A DNA stretch of 64,000 nt from UBA5066 sp048500275 (GCA_048500275.1 JASNYI010000003.1:372001-436000), one strand, 5' to 3'; shown: positions 1 to 10,519, numbered from the stretch's first letter. The notes: generated from the letters alone by a model not told the origin. Numbers and translations: made by a program.

Positions 1-286
1 GCGTCGTCCAGGTGATGGGCGGCCTCGAGCAGGGCTCCGCGCGCTACGACACCGCCTCCAAGACGCTCCACTTCAACCTCGTGGACCTCGAGACGAAGAA
101 GGTCCTCCCGGTGGCCTACCGCGACATCAAGCCGGCCAACTTCGAGGAGGCGGTCTCCATCGTCGCCATCGGGAAGTACGAGAAGGACAGCTTCCACGCG
201 GAGAAGCTCCTCGTGAAATGCCCCTCGAAGTACCAGGGGGAGGAGACGGAGAAGCACTACGGCGCCAAGGTCTCGGTGAAGTCCTG

Positions 287-287
<1 letters not shown>
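1..287 (+). CDS. ccmE: Cytochrome c maturation protein CcmE, CxxxY variant (partial, 5' end missing)
   Basis: This is the C-terminal part of CcmE, the periplasmic haem chaperone of cytochrome c maturation System I, which binds haem covalently and passes it to the CcmF ligase. The reading frame is open to the left edge, so the N-terminal anchor and part of the OB-fold barrel are missing. The visible part contains LPVAYRDIKPANF, then KDSFHAEKLLVK followed by C-P-S-K-Y at nt 219-233. In most bacteria the haem-binding motif is HxxxY; here the histidine position is cysteine. CxxxY forms are known from archaea and Desulfovibrio-type bacteria. The stop overlaps the ccmF start (TGATG, 285-289), so the two are translationally coupled. 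Confidence 0.9.
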
Positions 288-2650
<2,363 letters not shown>

Positions 2651-2698
2651 CACCCGGGAAGCCGGAGAGACCGGCCGCAGAGACCAGAATCGCCCACG

Positions 2699-2724
2699 AC
2701 GGCCCGGCAGATTAGCCGGGCCGT
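2699..2724 (+). terminator. Hairpin downstream of ccmF
   Basis: A perfect 10-bp stem (ACGGCCCGGC at 2699-2708, pairing with 2715-2724) has a 6-nt loop and starts 49 nt after the ccmF stop. No T-run follows, so it is not a classical intrinsic terminator. The same stem sequence is found downstream of hydA at 56205-56230. Confidence 0.5.
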
Positions 2725-3014
2725 TCCATTGCACGGGGACGAGGAACTCGAACGGGAAAGGAACCGGGAATCGGGGACGGCGACCGGGAAACGGGGACCG
2801 GGGAGGGTTGATCACGTCCACATTCCGGGGGCGCGTGGGAGGGCCGCCCCCCGCGCGTGCTCGGGCGTTCGCTTCGCGGGGAGCAGCCCTCCCGCGCGCC
2901 GTGCCAACTTCGAGATCCGTGGCCGCCCTTCGGGCGGCGGGGACCGCGGGGTCCTCGGTAGTTGACCTCGGGGAATCGATCAGCCGGTCTGGCCGACGCC
3001 GAACAACGCCCGGC

Positions 3015-3040
3015 AGAGTGTAGAAGGTAGACCTGACCCC
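3015..3040 (-). repeat. GGGGTCAGGTCTACCTTCTA motif, copy on minus strand
   Basis: The reverse complement of 3015-3040 matches 59311-59336 base for base (starts GGGGTCAGGTCTACCTTCTA). The first 12 bases are shared by five copies in the window. Motifs of this kind are often scattered through bacterial intergenic DNA and may be linked to REP-associated transposases, but no transposase gene is present here. Confidence 0.75.
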
Positions 3041-3086
3041 CGTCTTGGAGAAAGCTCCCGGCGGCCGAGCCACGGCGGTGGGTCCC

Positions 3087-3137
3087 GCGAGCCGCCCCCG
3101 AGCACGGCCGGGGACCCGCTCGAGTTCGCGAGGACCG
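3087..3137 (+). repeat. 51-bp repeat core, copy 1
   Basis: Starts GCGAGCCGCCCCCGAGCACG and ends CGAGTTCGCGAGGACCG. It is nearly identical to 56638-56688 and 56828-56878, each with one or two substitutions around the middle. Confidence 0.85.
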
Positions 3138-3353
3138 TGCGGGGATCAGGCCCGCGCGGCCGCAGCGAACTCCGGGCAGCTTGACGATGCCGAGGGCTGC
3201 TGATTGTTGGGCGGGGGTCCGGGGGGCGCGCGAAGCTCAGCCCCCCGGCGAGGGCGGGTCGGCCGCGCGGAGCAGGCGGCTGTGGGACCCACCGACGGGG
3301 TGAGGCTTCCCCCCCCCCCCGTGCTCTGGTGCCCCCGTTCCTCCGGGGCTCGG

Positions 3354-4412
3354 TTACGCCCCGACGGCCTTCGCCACGGCCTTGCCGAGCTCGAGGAAGG
3401 CCTTCGTGGAGACGGAGTCGGGCTCGGCGGCGACGATCGGCATGCCGGCGTCTCCCGAGAGGGCGACGCGCGGGTCGAGCGGGATCCGTCCGAGGAACGG
3501 GACGTCCAGCATCTTCGCGGTCCGCTCCCCGCCGCCGGTCTTGAAGATCGGCTCGACGTGGCCGCACTTGGGGCACTCGTAGCCGCTCATGTTCTCGATG
3601 AGGCCGATGAGCGGGACGTTCACCTTCTGGAACATCGCGAGGCCCTTCCTCGCGTCGATCAGGGCGACGTCCTGCGGGGTCGTCACGATAACGGCGCCGG
3701 AGAGGGCGACCTTCTGCGTCAGGGTGAGCTGCGCGTCGCCCGTCCCGGGCGGCAGGTCGACGATGAGGAAGTCCTGCTTTCCCCACGCGACGTCGCCGAG
3801 GAACTGCTCGATCGCCTTGTAGATCATCGGCCCGCGCCAGATGACCGGCGTGTCGACGTCCATCAGGAACCCGATCGACATCACCCGGACGCCGTAGCGC
3901 TCGATCGGGACGATCTTCTCCTCCTCGTTCAGGAAGGGCTTCTCGTCGATTCCCATCATCATCTGCTGCGACGGCCCGTAGATGTCGCAGTCGAGGAGGC
4001 CCACGGTGTAGCCGAGCTGCCGGAGCGAGAGGGCGAGGTTCGCGGCGACGGTCGACTTGCCGACCCCGCCCTTGCCCGACGCCACGGCCACCATGAAGCG
4101 GGTCTCGGGGAGCATCTCGGGACGCGCGCCCTGGGCGCCGGCGAGGTTCACCGGGGCCTGCCCCGTCTCGACGGCGATCGTGACCGCGTTCACGCCCGGG
4201 AGAGACCGGAGCACGGCGTCGCACTCGGCCCGGATCAGCTCTCCCGCCTCGGCCGACGTCGTCGTCATCGCGAGGCGGAAGGAGACGTTGCCTCCGCCGA
4301 CGGCCACGTCCTTGACGAAGCCGAAGGAGACGATGTCCCGGCTGAAGCCGGGGTACTTGACCTTCCGGAGCGCGTCGAGGACGGACTCCTCGTTCAGGGC
4401 AGGCGTGTTCAC
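3354..4412 (-). CDS. mrp: Mrp/ApbC-type iron-sulfur cluster carrier ATPase
   Basis: This 352-residue protein is a cytosolic P-loop ATPase of the Mrp/Nbp35 family, which carries and transfers Fe-S clusters. Residues 1-85 form an MIP18/DUF59-like domain. The deviant Walker A motif GKGGVGKST is at about 113-121, followed by DCDIYGPSQ and DLPPGTGD. The cluster-binding CPKC motif is in GYECPKCGH near residue 280. Start is GTG with an upstream GGAGG (4423-4419). It lies downstream of plsC on the same strand with 84 bp between them. An Fe-S carrier is consistent with the many Fe-S enzymes of the window, but no direct link is visible. Confidence 0.93.
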   Translation of the reverse strand: MNTPALNEESVLDALRKVKYPGFSRDIVSFGFVKDVAVGGGNVSFRLAMTTTSAEAGELIRAECDAVLRSLPGVNAVTIAVETGQAPVNLAGAQGARPEMLPETRFMVAVASGKGGVGKSTVAANLALSLRQLGYTVGLLDCDIYGPSQQMMMGIDEKPFLNEEEKIVPIERYGVRVMSIGFLMDVDTPVIWRGPMIYKAIEQFLGDVAWGKQDFLIVDLPPGTGDAQLTLTQKVALSGAVIVTTPQDVALIDARKGLAMFQKVNVPLIGLIENMSGYECPKCGHVEPIFKTGGGERTAKMLDVPFLGRIPLDPRVALSGDAGMPIVAAEPDSVSTKAFLELGKAVAKAVGA

Positions 4413-4496
4413 GGGGTACCTCCGTTCGGGATCGCCGGCGCGGATGGGCCGGCCCCGCGGGCTCGCCCTCCCCGGGCGCCACGCGGCGGACAGAGT

Positions 4497-5210
4497 CTAC
4501 TCCGTGGAGTCGCCCAGCCTGGCGACCTCGGCCCGCACCTTCTCGAGGAACTCCCCCCTCTGCGCGAACGTGTAGCCGTCCGACGGAATCGGGTCGCCCA
4601 AGCGGACCTCGATCCTCCCCCGCCGTACGAGGATCCCGTCGGCGCCGAGGACGGCGCGGGCCCCGGAGATCCCGACCGGGACGATGGGGAGCCCGGTGCG
4701 CATCGCGAGAAGGAAACCCGCCTTCTTGAACGGTAGGAGCTTCCCCTTCCGCGATCGAGTCCCCTCGGGGAAGACGAGGATCGAGACGCCCTTCCTCAGG
4801 CTCTTCCCAATCCGGTCGAACGCCTCGCGGGCCTTGTCCTTCTTCTCGCGGTCCACCGGGATGAAGCCCGCCAGCCACATGGACCAGCCGAGGAACGGAA
4901 TCCAGAACAGCTCCCGCTTGGCCACGAAACGGACGTCCCGGCTGAGCGCGACGAAGATCACGACGATGTCGGCGGCCGACGTGTGGTTCGCCATGAAGAT
5001 CGCCTCGGGGACCTTCCTCGCCTTCTCGGTCGCCTCCACCTTCAGGTCGATCCCGGCCGCCGCGAGGAGCGTCCACGACCACCAGCGCGCCCAGTACTGG
5101 TAGATCTTCCCTCGCGGAGGAATCCAGGAGGTGAGGATCGCGAGCGTTCCGAAGACAGGGGTCACGACGATTCCGAAGAGCCAGACCCATGCCGTGTAAA
5201 GGAGCTGCAT
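4497..5210 (-). CDS. plsC: 1-acyl-sn-glycerol-3-phosphate acyltransferase PlsC
   Basis: PlsC makes phosphatidic acid from lysophosphatidic acid and acyl-CoA or acyl-ACP at the inner membrane. The 237-residue protein has an N-terminal hydrophobic segment (residues 5-30), the catalytic NHTSAAD motif (HX4D, His76 and Asp81), a GFIPVDR block and the phosphate-binding FPEGTRS motif (about 148-153). These are the four standard acyltransferase blocks. It is divergent from mlaE with only 41 bp between the starts; a TAGACT hexamer lies 9 nt before its ATG. Confidence 0.93.
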   Translation of the reverse strand: MQLLYTAWVWLFGIVVTPVFGTLAILTSWIPPRGKIYQYWARWWSWTLLAAAGIDLKVEATEKARKVPEAIFMANHTSAADIVVIFVALSRDVRFVAKRELFWIPFLGWSMWLAGFIPVDREKKDKAREAFDRIGKSLRKGVSILVFPEGTRSRKGKLLPFKKAGFLLAMRTGLPIVPVGISGARAVLGADGILVRRGRIEVRLGDPIPSDGYTFAQRGEFLEKVRAEVARLGDSTE

Positions 5211-5219
5211 CGCGGCGGA

Positions 5220-5244
5220 AGTCTACCGGTCCCGCCCGTACAAT
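5220..5244. promoter_or_regulatory. Divergent -10 elements between plsC and mlaE
   Basis: TACAAT at 5239-5244 lies 7 nt before the mlaE GTG. On the minus strand TAGACT (5225-5220) lies 9 nt before the plsC ATG. No clear -35 box or ribosome-binding site is seen for either, so both transcripts may start at or next to the start codon. Confidence 0.5.
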
Positions 5245-5251
5245 CGCCCCC

Positions 5252-6070
5252 GTGTCCGTTTCCCCTCCCGCCGGGGCCCGCTTCGCCCCCGTCTGGACCC
5301 TCCCCCATCTCCGCGGGTGGTTCAGGAAGGCCTTCTCCCACCTGGGCGGCCTCGGCCTCCTCGGGTGGGACGTCCTCCGGGCCGGGCGGAAGCGGTGGGA
5401 GGGGGGGGAGATCCTCCGGCAGATGGATGCCCTCGGCGTCCAGTCGATCGCCATCGCGAACCTGACCTGCCTCTTCACCGGCATGGTCCTCGCCCTCCAG
5501 ACGGCCTACTCCCTCGCCGAGTTCGGGGGAAAGCTCTTCGTCGGCCGGGCGGTCATCCTCTCCCTGGCGCGCGAGCTCGGCCCGGTCCTCACGGCCCTCA
5601 TGCTCGCGGCCCGCTGCGGCGCCGGGATCACCGCCGAGCTCGGGACGATGGCCGTCACCGAGCAGGTCGACGCCCTCCGCGCCCTCGGCGCCTCGCCGAT
5701 CCGGAAGCTCGTCCTGCCGCGAGTCGTGGCGCTCACCGTGATGCTGCCGGTCCTGACCCTCATCGCGATCTTCCACGGGATGCTGGGCGGGCTCCTCATC
5801 GCCGTCTTCGAGATCAAGATCGGCGCGGGCTTCTACCTCTCCACGACCCTCCAGTCGCTCGGCTTCAACGACCTGATGCACGGGCTCTGCAAGACGCCGG
5901 TCTTCGGCCTCCAGATCGCCCTGATCGGCTGCTACAACGGCCTCTCGGCGACGGGCGGGGCGGACGGCGTGGGCCGGGCCACGACGGTCGCGGTCGTCGT
6001 CTCGTCCATCACGATCCTCGTCACCGACTTCTTCCTCACCAAGCTCTTCATCGCCCTGCCGTTCGGATGA
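5252..6070 (+). CDS. mlaE: MlaE/YrbE-family lipid ABC transporter permease
   Basis: Permease of an MCE/Mla-type ABC transporter that moves phospholipid or other hydrophobic molecules between the inner and outer membranes. The 272-residue protein shows several membrane helices and the MlaE signature region ELGPVLTALMLAARCGAGITAELGTM. I chose the GTG at 5252 because it is preceded at 7 nt by TACAAT; an in-frame ATG at 5189 would overlap the divergent plsC gene. Its stop overlaps the mlaF start (ATGA, 6067-6070). It begins a mlaE-mlaF-mlaD-epimerase operon. Confidence 0.9.
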   Translation: MSVSPPAGARFAPVWTLPHLRGWFRKAFSHLGGLGLLGWDVLRAGRKRWEGGEILRQMDALGVQSIAIANLTCLFTGMVLALQTAYSLAEFGGKLFVGRAVILSLARELGPVLTALMLAARCGAGITAELGTMAVTEQVDALRALGASPIRKLVLPRVVALTVMLPVLTLIAIFHGMLGGLLIAVFEIKIGAGFYLSTTLQSLGFNDLMHGLCKTPVFGLQIALIGCYNGLSATGGADGVGRATTVAVVVSSITILVTDFFLTKLFIALPFG

Positions 6071-6816
6071 GCGATCCCGTCGTCGAGCTGCGCGGCGTCT
6101 CGAAGGCTTTCGGCGAGAAGGTCGTCCTCGACGCCGTCGACCTGACCGTCGCGCGCGGCGAGGTCCTCGTCATCCTCGGCGGCTCCGGGTCGGGGAAGTC
6201 GGTGACGCTGCGCCACATGAACGGCCTGACGCACCCCGACGCGGGCGAGGTCTTCGTCGAGGGCGTGGAGATCTCCCGCCTCGCCGAGGAGGCTCTCGTT
6301 CCCGTCCGGAAGAAGGTCGGGATGCTCTTCCAGATGGGGGCCCTCTTCGACTCGATGACCGTCTTCGAGAACGTCGCCTTCGCCCTCTGGGAGCACACGA
6401 AGATGACGGACGCCGAAGTCGCCGGGCGCGTCGCGGAGGTCCTCGGCTTCGTGAACCTCGCCCCCGACGTGATGCCGCTCCTCCCGTCGTCCCTCTCGGG
6501 CGGCATGAAGAAGCGGGTCTCCCTCGCCCGGACGATCTCGCTCAAGCCCGACGTCCTCCTCTACGACGAGCCGACGACGGGCCTCGACCCCGTGACGGCG
6601 ATGACGATCAACCGGCTCATCGTCGACCTGAACACGCGCCTCTCGACGACGTCGGTCGTCGTGACCCACGACATCGCCTCGGCCCTCTTCGTGGCCGACC
6701 GGATCGCCTTCCTCGAGCACGGCCGCTTCTCCTTCGTCGGCACGCCCGGCGAGGCCCGCCGTTCCGAGGTGGCCGCCCTCCGCGCCTTCCTGGCCGCGGA
6801 AGAGCCCGCTCAGTGA
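6067..6816 (+). CDS. mlaF: MlaF-family lipid ABC transporter ATP-binding protein
   Basis: Cytosolic ATPase that powers the Mla-type transporter with MlaE and MlaD. The 249-residue protein has Walker A GGSGSGKS (about 39-46), the Q-loop in MLFQMGALFDSMTVFENVAF, the signature LSGGMKKRVSLAR typical of MlaF rather than LSGGQ, Walker B VLLYDEPTTGLDP, and the H-loop VVVTHDI. The start overlaps the mlaE stop, and the stop is 16 bp before mlaD. Confidence 0.93.
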   Translation: MSDPVVELRGVSKAFGEKVVLDAVDLTVARGEVLVILGGSGSGKSVTLRHMNGLTHPDAGEVFVEGVEISRLAEEALVPVRKKVGMLFQMGALFDSMTVFENVAFALWEHTKMTDAEVAGRVAEVLGFVNLAPDVMPLLPSSLSGGMKKRVSLARTISLKPDVLLYDEPTTGLDPVTAMTINRLIVDLNTRLSTTSVVVTHDIASALFVADRIAFLEHGRFSFVGTPGEARRSEVAALRAFLAAEEPAQ

Positions 6817-6832
6817 GGGAGACCCCAGAACC

Positions 6833-8038
6833 GTGAGAGCCGACAGCCGCACCCGTTCCCGCGTCGGGGTCATCGTCTTCGCCTCGCTCCTCCTCTTCGT
6901 CGTCATGGTCGTCGTCGTCGGCGGCAAGACCGGTTTCTTCCTCGCCCGCTCGAGCTACTTCGCCCTCTTCCCGAACTCGCAGGGCCTGATGGGCGGGAAC
7001 CAGGTCCGCCTCGCCGGCGTCACCGTCGGCGCCGTGCAGGGCGTGGAGGTCCCGAAGAAGCCGGGCGAGGACCTGATCGTGAGCTTCGACATCGAGCGCC
7101 GCTACCGGCACCTCGTCAGGACCGACAGCCGCGTGGAGATCAAGACGATCGGCCTCCTCGGCGACAAGTACCTCGAGGTCACCCCCGGCTCTCCCGACCA
7201 GCCGCTCCTCGAGCCGGGCTCGGAGATCGCCGCGATCCGCGGCAGCGAGCTCGACAAGATCCTCGCCGGCTCGGGAGACCTCGTCGACAACGTCACGGCC
7301 GTCGCCAAGTCGCTCAAGACGATCCTCGGGCGCGTGGAGAAAGGGGAAGGCTTCGTCGGCGAGATCACGAGCGCCACGCCGGAGGGCAAGGAGCTGTCGC
7401 GTTCCCTCCGGCAGACGATCTCCTCGACGAACGCCCTCGTCGAGGACGTCCGCGGCGGCAAGGGGCTCCTCGGCCGGCTCGTCTCCGACGAGAAGCTCGC
7501 CGACGGCGTCACGGCCGAGCTCGAGTCCTCGCTCGCCTCCCTCCGGAAGATCCTCGGCCTCGTCGAGAAGGGGGCGGGCGAAGGGGAAGGCCTCGTCCCG
7601 GCGCTCCTCGGGGACCCGGAGGGGAAGCGGAAGTTCTTCGCGATGGTCGAGTCGCTCCAGGCGGCGGCCGACGGCCTCGCCGGTTTCTCGAAGGACCTCT
7701 CGACCGGCAGCGGGCTCCTCCCGAAGCTCGTCCGCGACGAGGACTTCGCCCGCGGCCTCATGAAGGACCTCTCCCGCATCTCCGCCAGCCTCGCCAGCGT
7801 GGCCGAGAAGCTCGACCGGGGCGACGGGACGGCGGGGAAGCTCGTCAACGACCCTGCCGTCTACGAGGCGATCGACGACATCCTCGTCGGCATCGACGAG
7901 TCCAAGCCCCTGCGCTGGCTCGTGAGGAACCGGCAGCGGTCGGGCATCGAGACGCGGTACGAGATCGAGAAGGCAAAGGCGGAGGCGGCCTCCCCCGCGG
8001 ACCTCGGTCCGGCCCCGACGCCGGAGCCGAGGGAGTAG
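6833..8038 (+). CDS. mlaD: MlaD/MCE-domain periplasmic lipid-transport protein
   Basis: Membrane-anchored MCE protein that forms the periplasmic substrate ring or tunnel of the Mla-type transporter. The 401-residue protein has one N-terminal anchor (about residues 10-31) and an MCE domain (about 35-120, with GNQVRLAGVTVGAVQ and IKTIGLLGDKYLEV). A long C-terminal region contains repeated K-x-L-x-x-x-E-K-G-E/G-x-G segments such as ILGRVEKGEGFVGE and ILGLVEKGAGEGEG. It is much longer than E. coli MlaD (about 183 residues) and nearer to longer MCE proteins with helical tails. GTG start. MlaB and MlaC are not seen nearby. Confidence 0.88.
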   Translation: MRADSRTRSRVGVIVFASLLLFVVMVVVVGGKTGFFLARSSYFALFPNSQGLMGGNQVRLAGVTVGAVQGVEVPKKPGEDLIVSFDIERRYRHLVRTDSRVEIKTIGLLGDKYLEVTPGSPDQPLLEPGSEIAAIRGSELDKILAGSGDLVDNVTAVAKSLKTILGRVEKGEGFVGEITSATPEGKELSRSLRQTISSTNALVEDVRGGKGLLGRLVSDEKLADGVTAELESSLASLRKILGLVEKGAGEGEGLVPALLGDPEGKRKFFAMVESLQAAADGLAGFSKDLSTGSGLLPKLVRDEDFARGLMKDLSRISASLASVAEKLDRGDGTAGKLVNDPAVYEAIDDILVGIDESKPLRWLVRNRQRSGIETRYEIEKAKAEAASPADLGPAPTPEPRE

Positions 8039-8040
8039 CC

Positions 8041-9084
8041 GTGGCGTTCCGGGTCCTCGTCGCAGGCGGGGCCGGCCTCGTCGGGTCGGCCGTGGCGCGG
8101 CAGCTCCTCTCGGAAGGCGCCGAGGTCGTCGCCGTCGACGTCATGGGGGACGAGGGCGACGGACGGGCCGTTCGCGAGGAGCGCGTCGCGACGCTGCGCG
8201 CCTTCCCGAAGGCGACCGTCGTCACGGCCGACCTTTCGCTGCCCGGCGCGGCCGGCGACGTCTTCCGCGACTTTGCGCCCGCGGCCGTCGTGAACGCCGC
8301 GCTTTTCCCGCCGGGCGGCCCCGGGGTCGTCTCGATGCTCGAGGCGATGCGGACCCACGAGAAGCCGTTCCTCGTCCACCTCTCCGACGCGGCGCTCTAC
8401 GGGGCCCCCGGTGCGCCCGGGCAGCCGGCGCTCGAGGAGGAGCCGGTCGACCCGGGCCGGGACCCCGTCCTCCTCCAGAGGATGGTCGAAGAGGCGCGTC
8501 TCCGGAGCTCCGAGGTCCCGAACGTCATCCTCCGCCTCTTCGACGTCCTGGCTCCCGGCGCCCCCGCCACGCGGTTTCCGCAGGACGCCCTGGAGGCCGT
8601 TCTCGACGGCGAGGAGGTCGTCCTCTCCTCGGACGCGCCCCGCGACCTCCTCCACGTGCAGGATGCCGTCCACGGGATCCTCGCCGCCCTCGCCCTGCGT
8701 CCGGCCGGGAAGACGGTCAACCTCGGGAGCGGCCGAGGGGTCGCCCCTTCGCACGTCGTGCGCCTCCTGGCCGAGCGGGCGTTCCGCCAGCCGAGAGTGC
8801 GCGTCGAGGAGGGATCGGCCCGGCCGCGCCGGATCGCCAGCCTCTCCCGCGCCGGCGACCTGCTCCGCTTCCAGGCGAGAACAAGCCTCGAGTCCGCCGT
8901 CGAGGAGATCGTCGCGGCCCGCCTCGGCGCTCCCGAGTCCTCGACGACCCGTCGCCGGCTCCCCGCGCCGCCCCTCGGCCCCGCGTCGGACCGCCCGTCG
9001 GATCAGGGCGAGCCGAAAGAGGTCTCCCGCCGGGAGCTCTTCGGCTTCTTCCGGCGACCCTTCGAGGGGCGGCGCCCCGGCTGA
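8041..9084 (+). CDS. NAD-dependent epimerase/dehydratase-like protein, catalytic motif degenerate
   Basis: The 347-residue protein starts with a short-chain dehydrogenase Rossmann motif (VLVAGGAGLVGSAVARQLL) and continues with extended-SDR features (AAVVNAAL, LVHLSDAALYG, RDLLHVQDAVHGI). Where the catalytic YxxxK is expected, the sequence reads GRDPVLLQRMVEEAR, so neither Tyr nor Lys is evident. The C-terminal 60 residues are basic and end FFRRPFEGRRPG. It begins 2 bp after the mlaD stop with a GTG, so it is cotranscribed with the lipid transporter. It may bind NAD(P) without classical epimerase chemistry; the substrate is unknown. Confidence 0.7.
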   Translation: MAFRVLVAGGAGLVGSAVARQLLSEGAEVVAVDVMGDEGDGRAVREERVATLRAFPKATVVTADLSLPGAAGDVFRDFAPAAVVNAALFPPGGPGVVSMLEAMRTHEKPFLVHLSDAALYGAPGAPGQPALEEEPVDPGRDPVLLQRMVEEARLRSSEVPNVILRLFDVLAPGAPATRFPQDALEAVLDGEEVVLSSDAPRDLLHVQDAVHGILAALALRPAGKTVNLGSGRGVAPSHVVRLLAERAFRQPRVRVEEGSARPRRIASLSRAGDLLRFQARTSLESAVEEIVAARLGAPESSTTRRRLPAPPLGPASDRPSDQGEPKEVSRRELFGFFRRPFEGRRPG

Positions 9085-9172
9085 CCGCGCCCGGACCCGC
9101 GGGGAGGCCGCGGGGAGGCTAAACTCCCGCGGCCGGGCGGCTCGCGGTCGCCTCGCCTTCTGGAGGAATCGA

Positions 9173-10471
9173 ATGAACATCTGCATGGTCGGGACCGGCT
9201 ACGTCGGCCTCGTCACGGGCGCCTGTCTCGCCGATTTCGGCATGGACGTCACCTGCGTCGACAAGGACGAGACGAAGATCGCCCTCCTGAAGAAGGGCGT
9301 CTCCCCGATCTACGAGCCGGGGCTCGAGGAGCTGATCCACAAGAACGCCCAGGCCAAGCGGCTCCATTTCGCGACCGAGATCCGCGAGGCCGTCGAGCGG
9401 GCCCTCGTCATCTTCATCGCGGTCGGGACCCCTCCCCGCGAGGACGGCTCCCCCGACCTCTCCTTCATCTTCCAGGTCGCCGAGTCGATCTCCGAGCACA
9501 TGGACGGCTACAAGGTCGTCGTCACGAAGTCGACCGTCCCGACCGGCACGGGGGCGCAGATCGAGGAGATCCTCCGGAAGAACCCCGGCGGGCACAAGTT
9601 CTCCGTCGTCTCGAACCCCGAGTTTCTCCGGGAGGGCTCGGCCATCGAGGACTTCATGCGCCCCGACCGGGTCGTCATCGGCTCGCGCGACGCCGAGGCG
9701 ATCGCCATCGTGAAGGACGTCTACTCCCCGCTCCACGTCGCCGGCGTCCCCTTCGTCGTGACCGACGTCGAGTCGGCCGAGCTGATCAAGTACGCTTCGA
9801 ACGGTTTCCTCGCGCTGAAGATCTCCTTCATCAACGAGATCGCCGCGATGTGCGAGCGGATGGGCGCCGACGTGAAGGACGTCTCCCGCGGGATGGGGCT
9901 CGACAAGCGGATCGCCCCCCACTTTCTCCTCCCCGGCCCCGGGTTCGGCGGCTCCTGCTTCCCGAAGGACGCCTCGGGCGTCGTCGACGTCGCGAAGAAG
10001 CACGGCTACACGTTCGAGATCATGGAGACCGTCCTGCGCGTGAATGCCACGGTCAAGGCCCGCATGGTCGAAAAGGTCGAAGGCCTCTGCGGCGACCTGG
10101 CGGGGAAACGGATCGCCGTCCTCGGCCTCGCCTTCAAGCCCGAGACCGACGACATCCGGGACAGCTCGGCCCTGAAGCTGATCGAGGACCTGAAGGCCCG
10201 CGGCGCCTCCGTGGCGGCCTACGACCCGGCCGCCATGGAGAACACGAAGTCCGTCCTGCCCGACGTCGCCTACGCCGAGGACGTCTACGAGTGCGCGGCC
10301 GGGGCCGACGCCCTCGTCCTCGTCACCGACTGGAACCAGTTTCGCAAGCTCGACCTCGCGCGCCTCGAGGCGACGATGAAGGCGAAGCGCTTCGTCGACC
10401 TCCGAAACCTCTACGAGCCGAGGGAGATGAAGCGGCTGGGATGGGAATACTCCGCCCTCGGGCGGTCCTGA
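9173..10471 (+). CDS. ugd: UDP-glucose 6-dehydrogenase
   Basis: Cytosolic enzyme oxidising UDP-glucose to UDP-glucuronate with two NAD+. The 432-residue protein has the N-terminal Rossmann motif GTGYVGLVTGACLADFG, IFIAVGTPPREDGSPDLS, the central NGFLALKISFINE region, and the catalytic cysteine in GFGGSCFPKD (Cys262). A C-terminal UDP-binding domain starts around GKRIAVLGLAFKPETDDIRDS. ATG 9173 is preceded by GGAGG (9162-9166), and a TAAACT -10-like box is at 9120-9125. Together with the UDP-glucuronate decarboxylase at 11128 it gives UDP-xylose from UDP-glucose, probably for the polysaccharide locus further right. Confidence 0.96.
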   Translation: MNICMVGTGYVGLVTGACLADFGMDVTCVDKDETKIALLKKGVSPIYEPGLEELIHKNAQAKRLHFATEIREAVERALVIFIAVGTPPREDGSPDLSFIFQVAESISEHMDGYKVVVTKSTVPTGTGAQIEEILRKNPGGHKFSVVSNPEFLREGSAIEDFMRPDRVVIGSRDAEAIAIVKDVYSPLHVAGVPFVVTDVESAELIKYASNGFLALKISFINEIAAMCERMGADVKDVSRGMGLDKRIAPHFLLPGPGFGGSCFPKDASGVVDVAKKHGYTFEIMETVLRVNATVKARMVEKVEGLCGDLAGKRIAVLGLAFKPETDDIRDSSALKLIEDLKARGASVAAYDPAAMENTKSVLPDVAYAEDVYECAAGADALVLVTDWNQFRKLDLARLEATMKAKRFVDLRNLYEPREMKRLGWEYSALGRS

Positions 10472-10495
10472 CCCCGCTCCCGGCCCGCCCGCACC

Positions 10496-10519
10496 GACGC
10501 CCCCCGCGAGGGGGGCGTC
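10496..10519. terminator. Hairpin between convergent genes
   Basis: A perfect 10-bp stem (GACGCCCCCC at 10496-10505, pairing with 10510-10519) closes a GCGA tetraloop between ugd (+) and the exported protein gene (-). There is no clear T-run. The position fits a two-way transcription stop. Confidence 0.55.

Larger units (their letters stand above)
2651..3320. repeat. Gene-free region holding composite intergenic repeat, copy A
   Basis: I see no gene here; the long open frames are GC-driven shadows. The region holds, in order: GGAAGCCGGAGAGAC (about 2657-2671), the hairpin at 2699-2724, degenerate CCGGGGAC/CGGGAA simple repeats (about 2733-2807), CCCCGCGCGTGCTCGG (2849-2864), a GGGGTCAGGTCT motif on the minus strand (3015-3040), a 51-bp core (3087-3137), ATCAGGCCCGCGCG (from about 3145), AGCAGGCGGC (about 3271-3280) and a C12 run at 3309-3320. 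The same modules occur in nearly the same order at 56205-57084 after hydA, which shows that this is a dispersed repeat rather than local sequence. Confidence 0.75.

Noticed and set aside
2656..3320. Insertion sequence or transposase remnant in the composite repeat
   Set aside because: No frame shows transposase motifs and no terminal inverted repeats were found; kept as a repeat of unknown type.
3309..3320. C12 run as a phase-variation tract
   Set aside because: It lies outside any gene or promoter that I can identify.
2980..5484. 834-codon open frame on the minus strand over mrp and plsC
   Set aside because: Out of frame with mrp and plsC, which have clear motifs; composition is that of a shadow frame.
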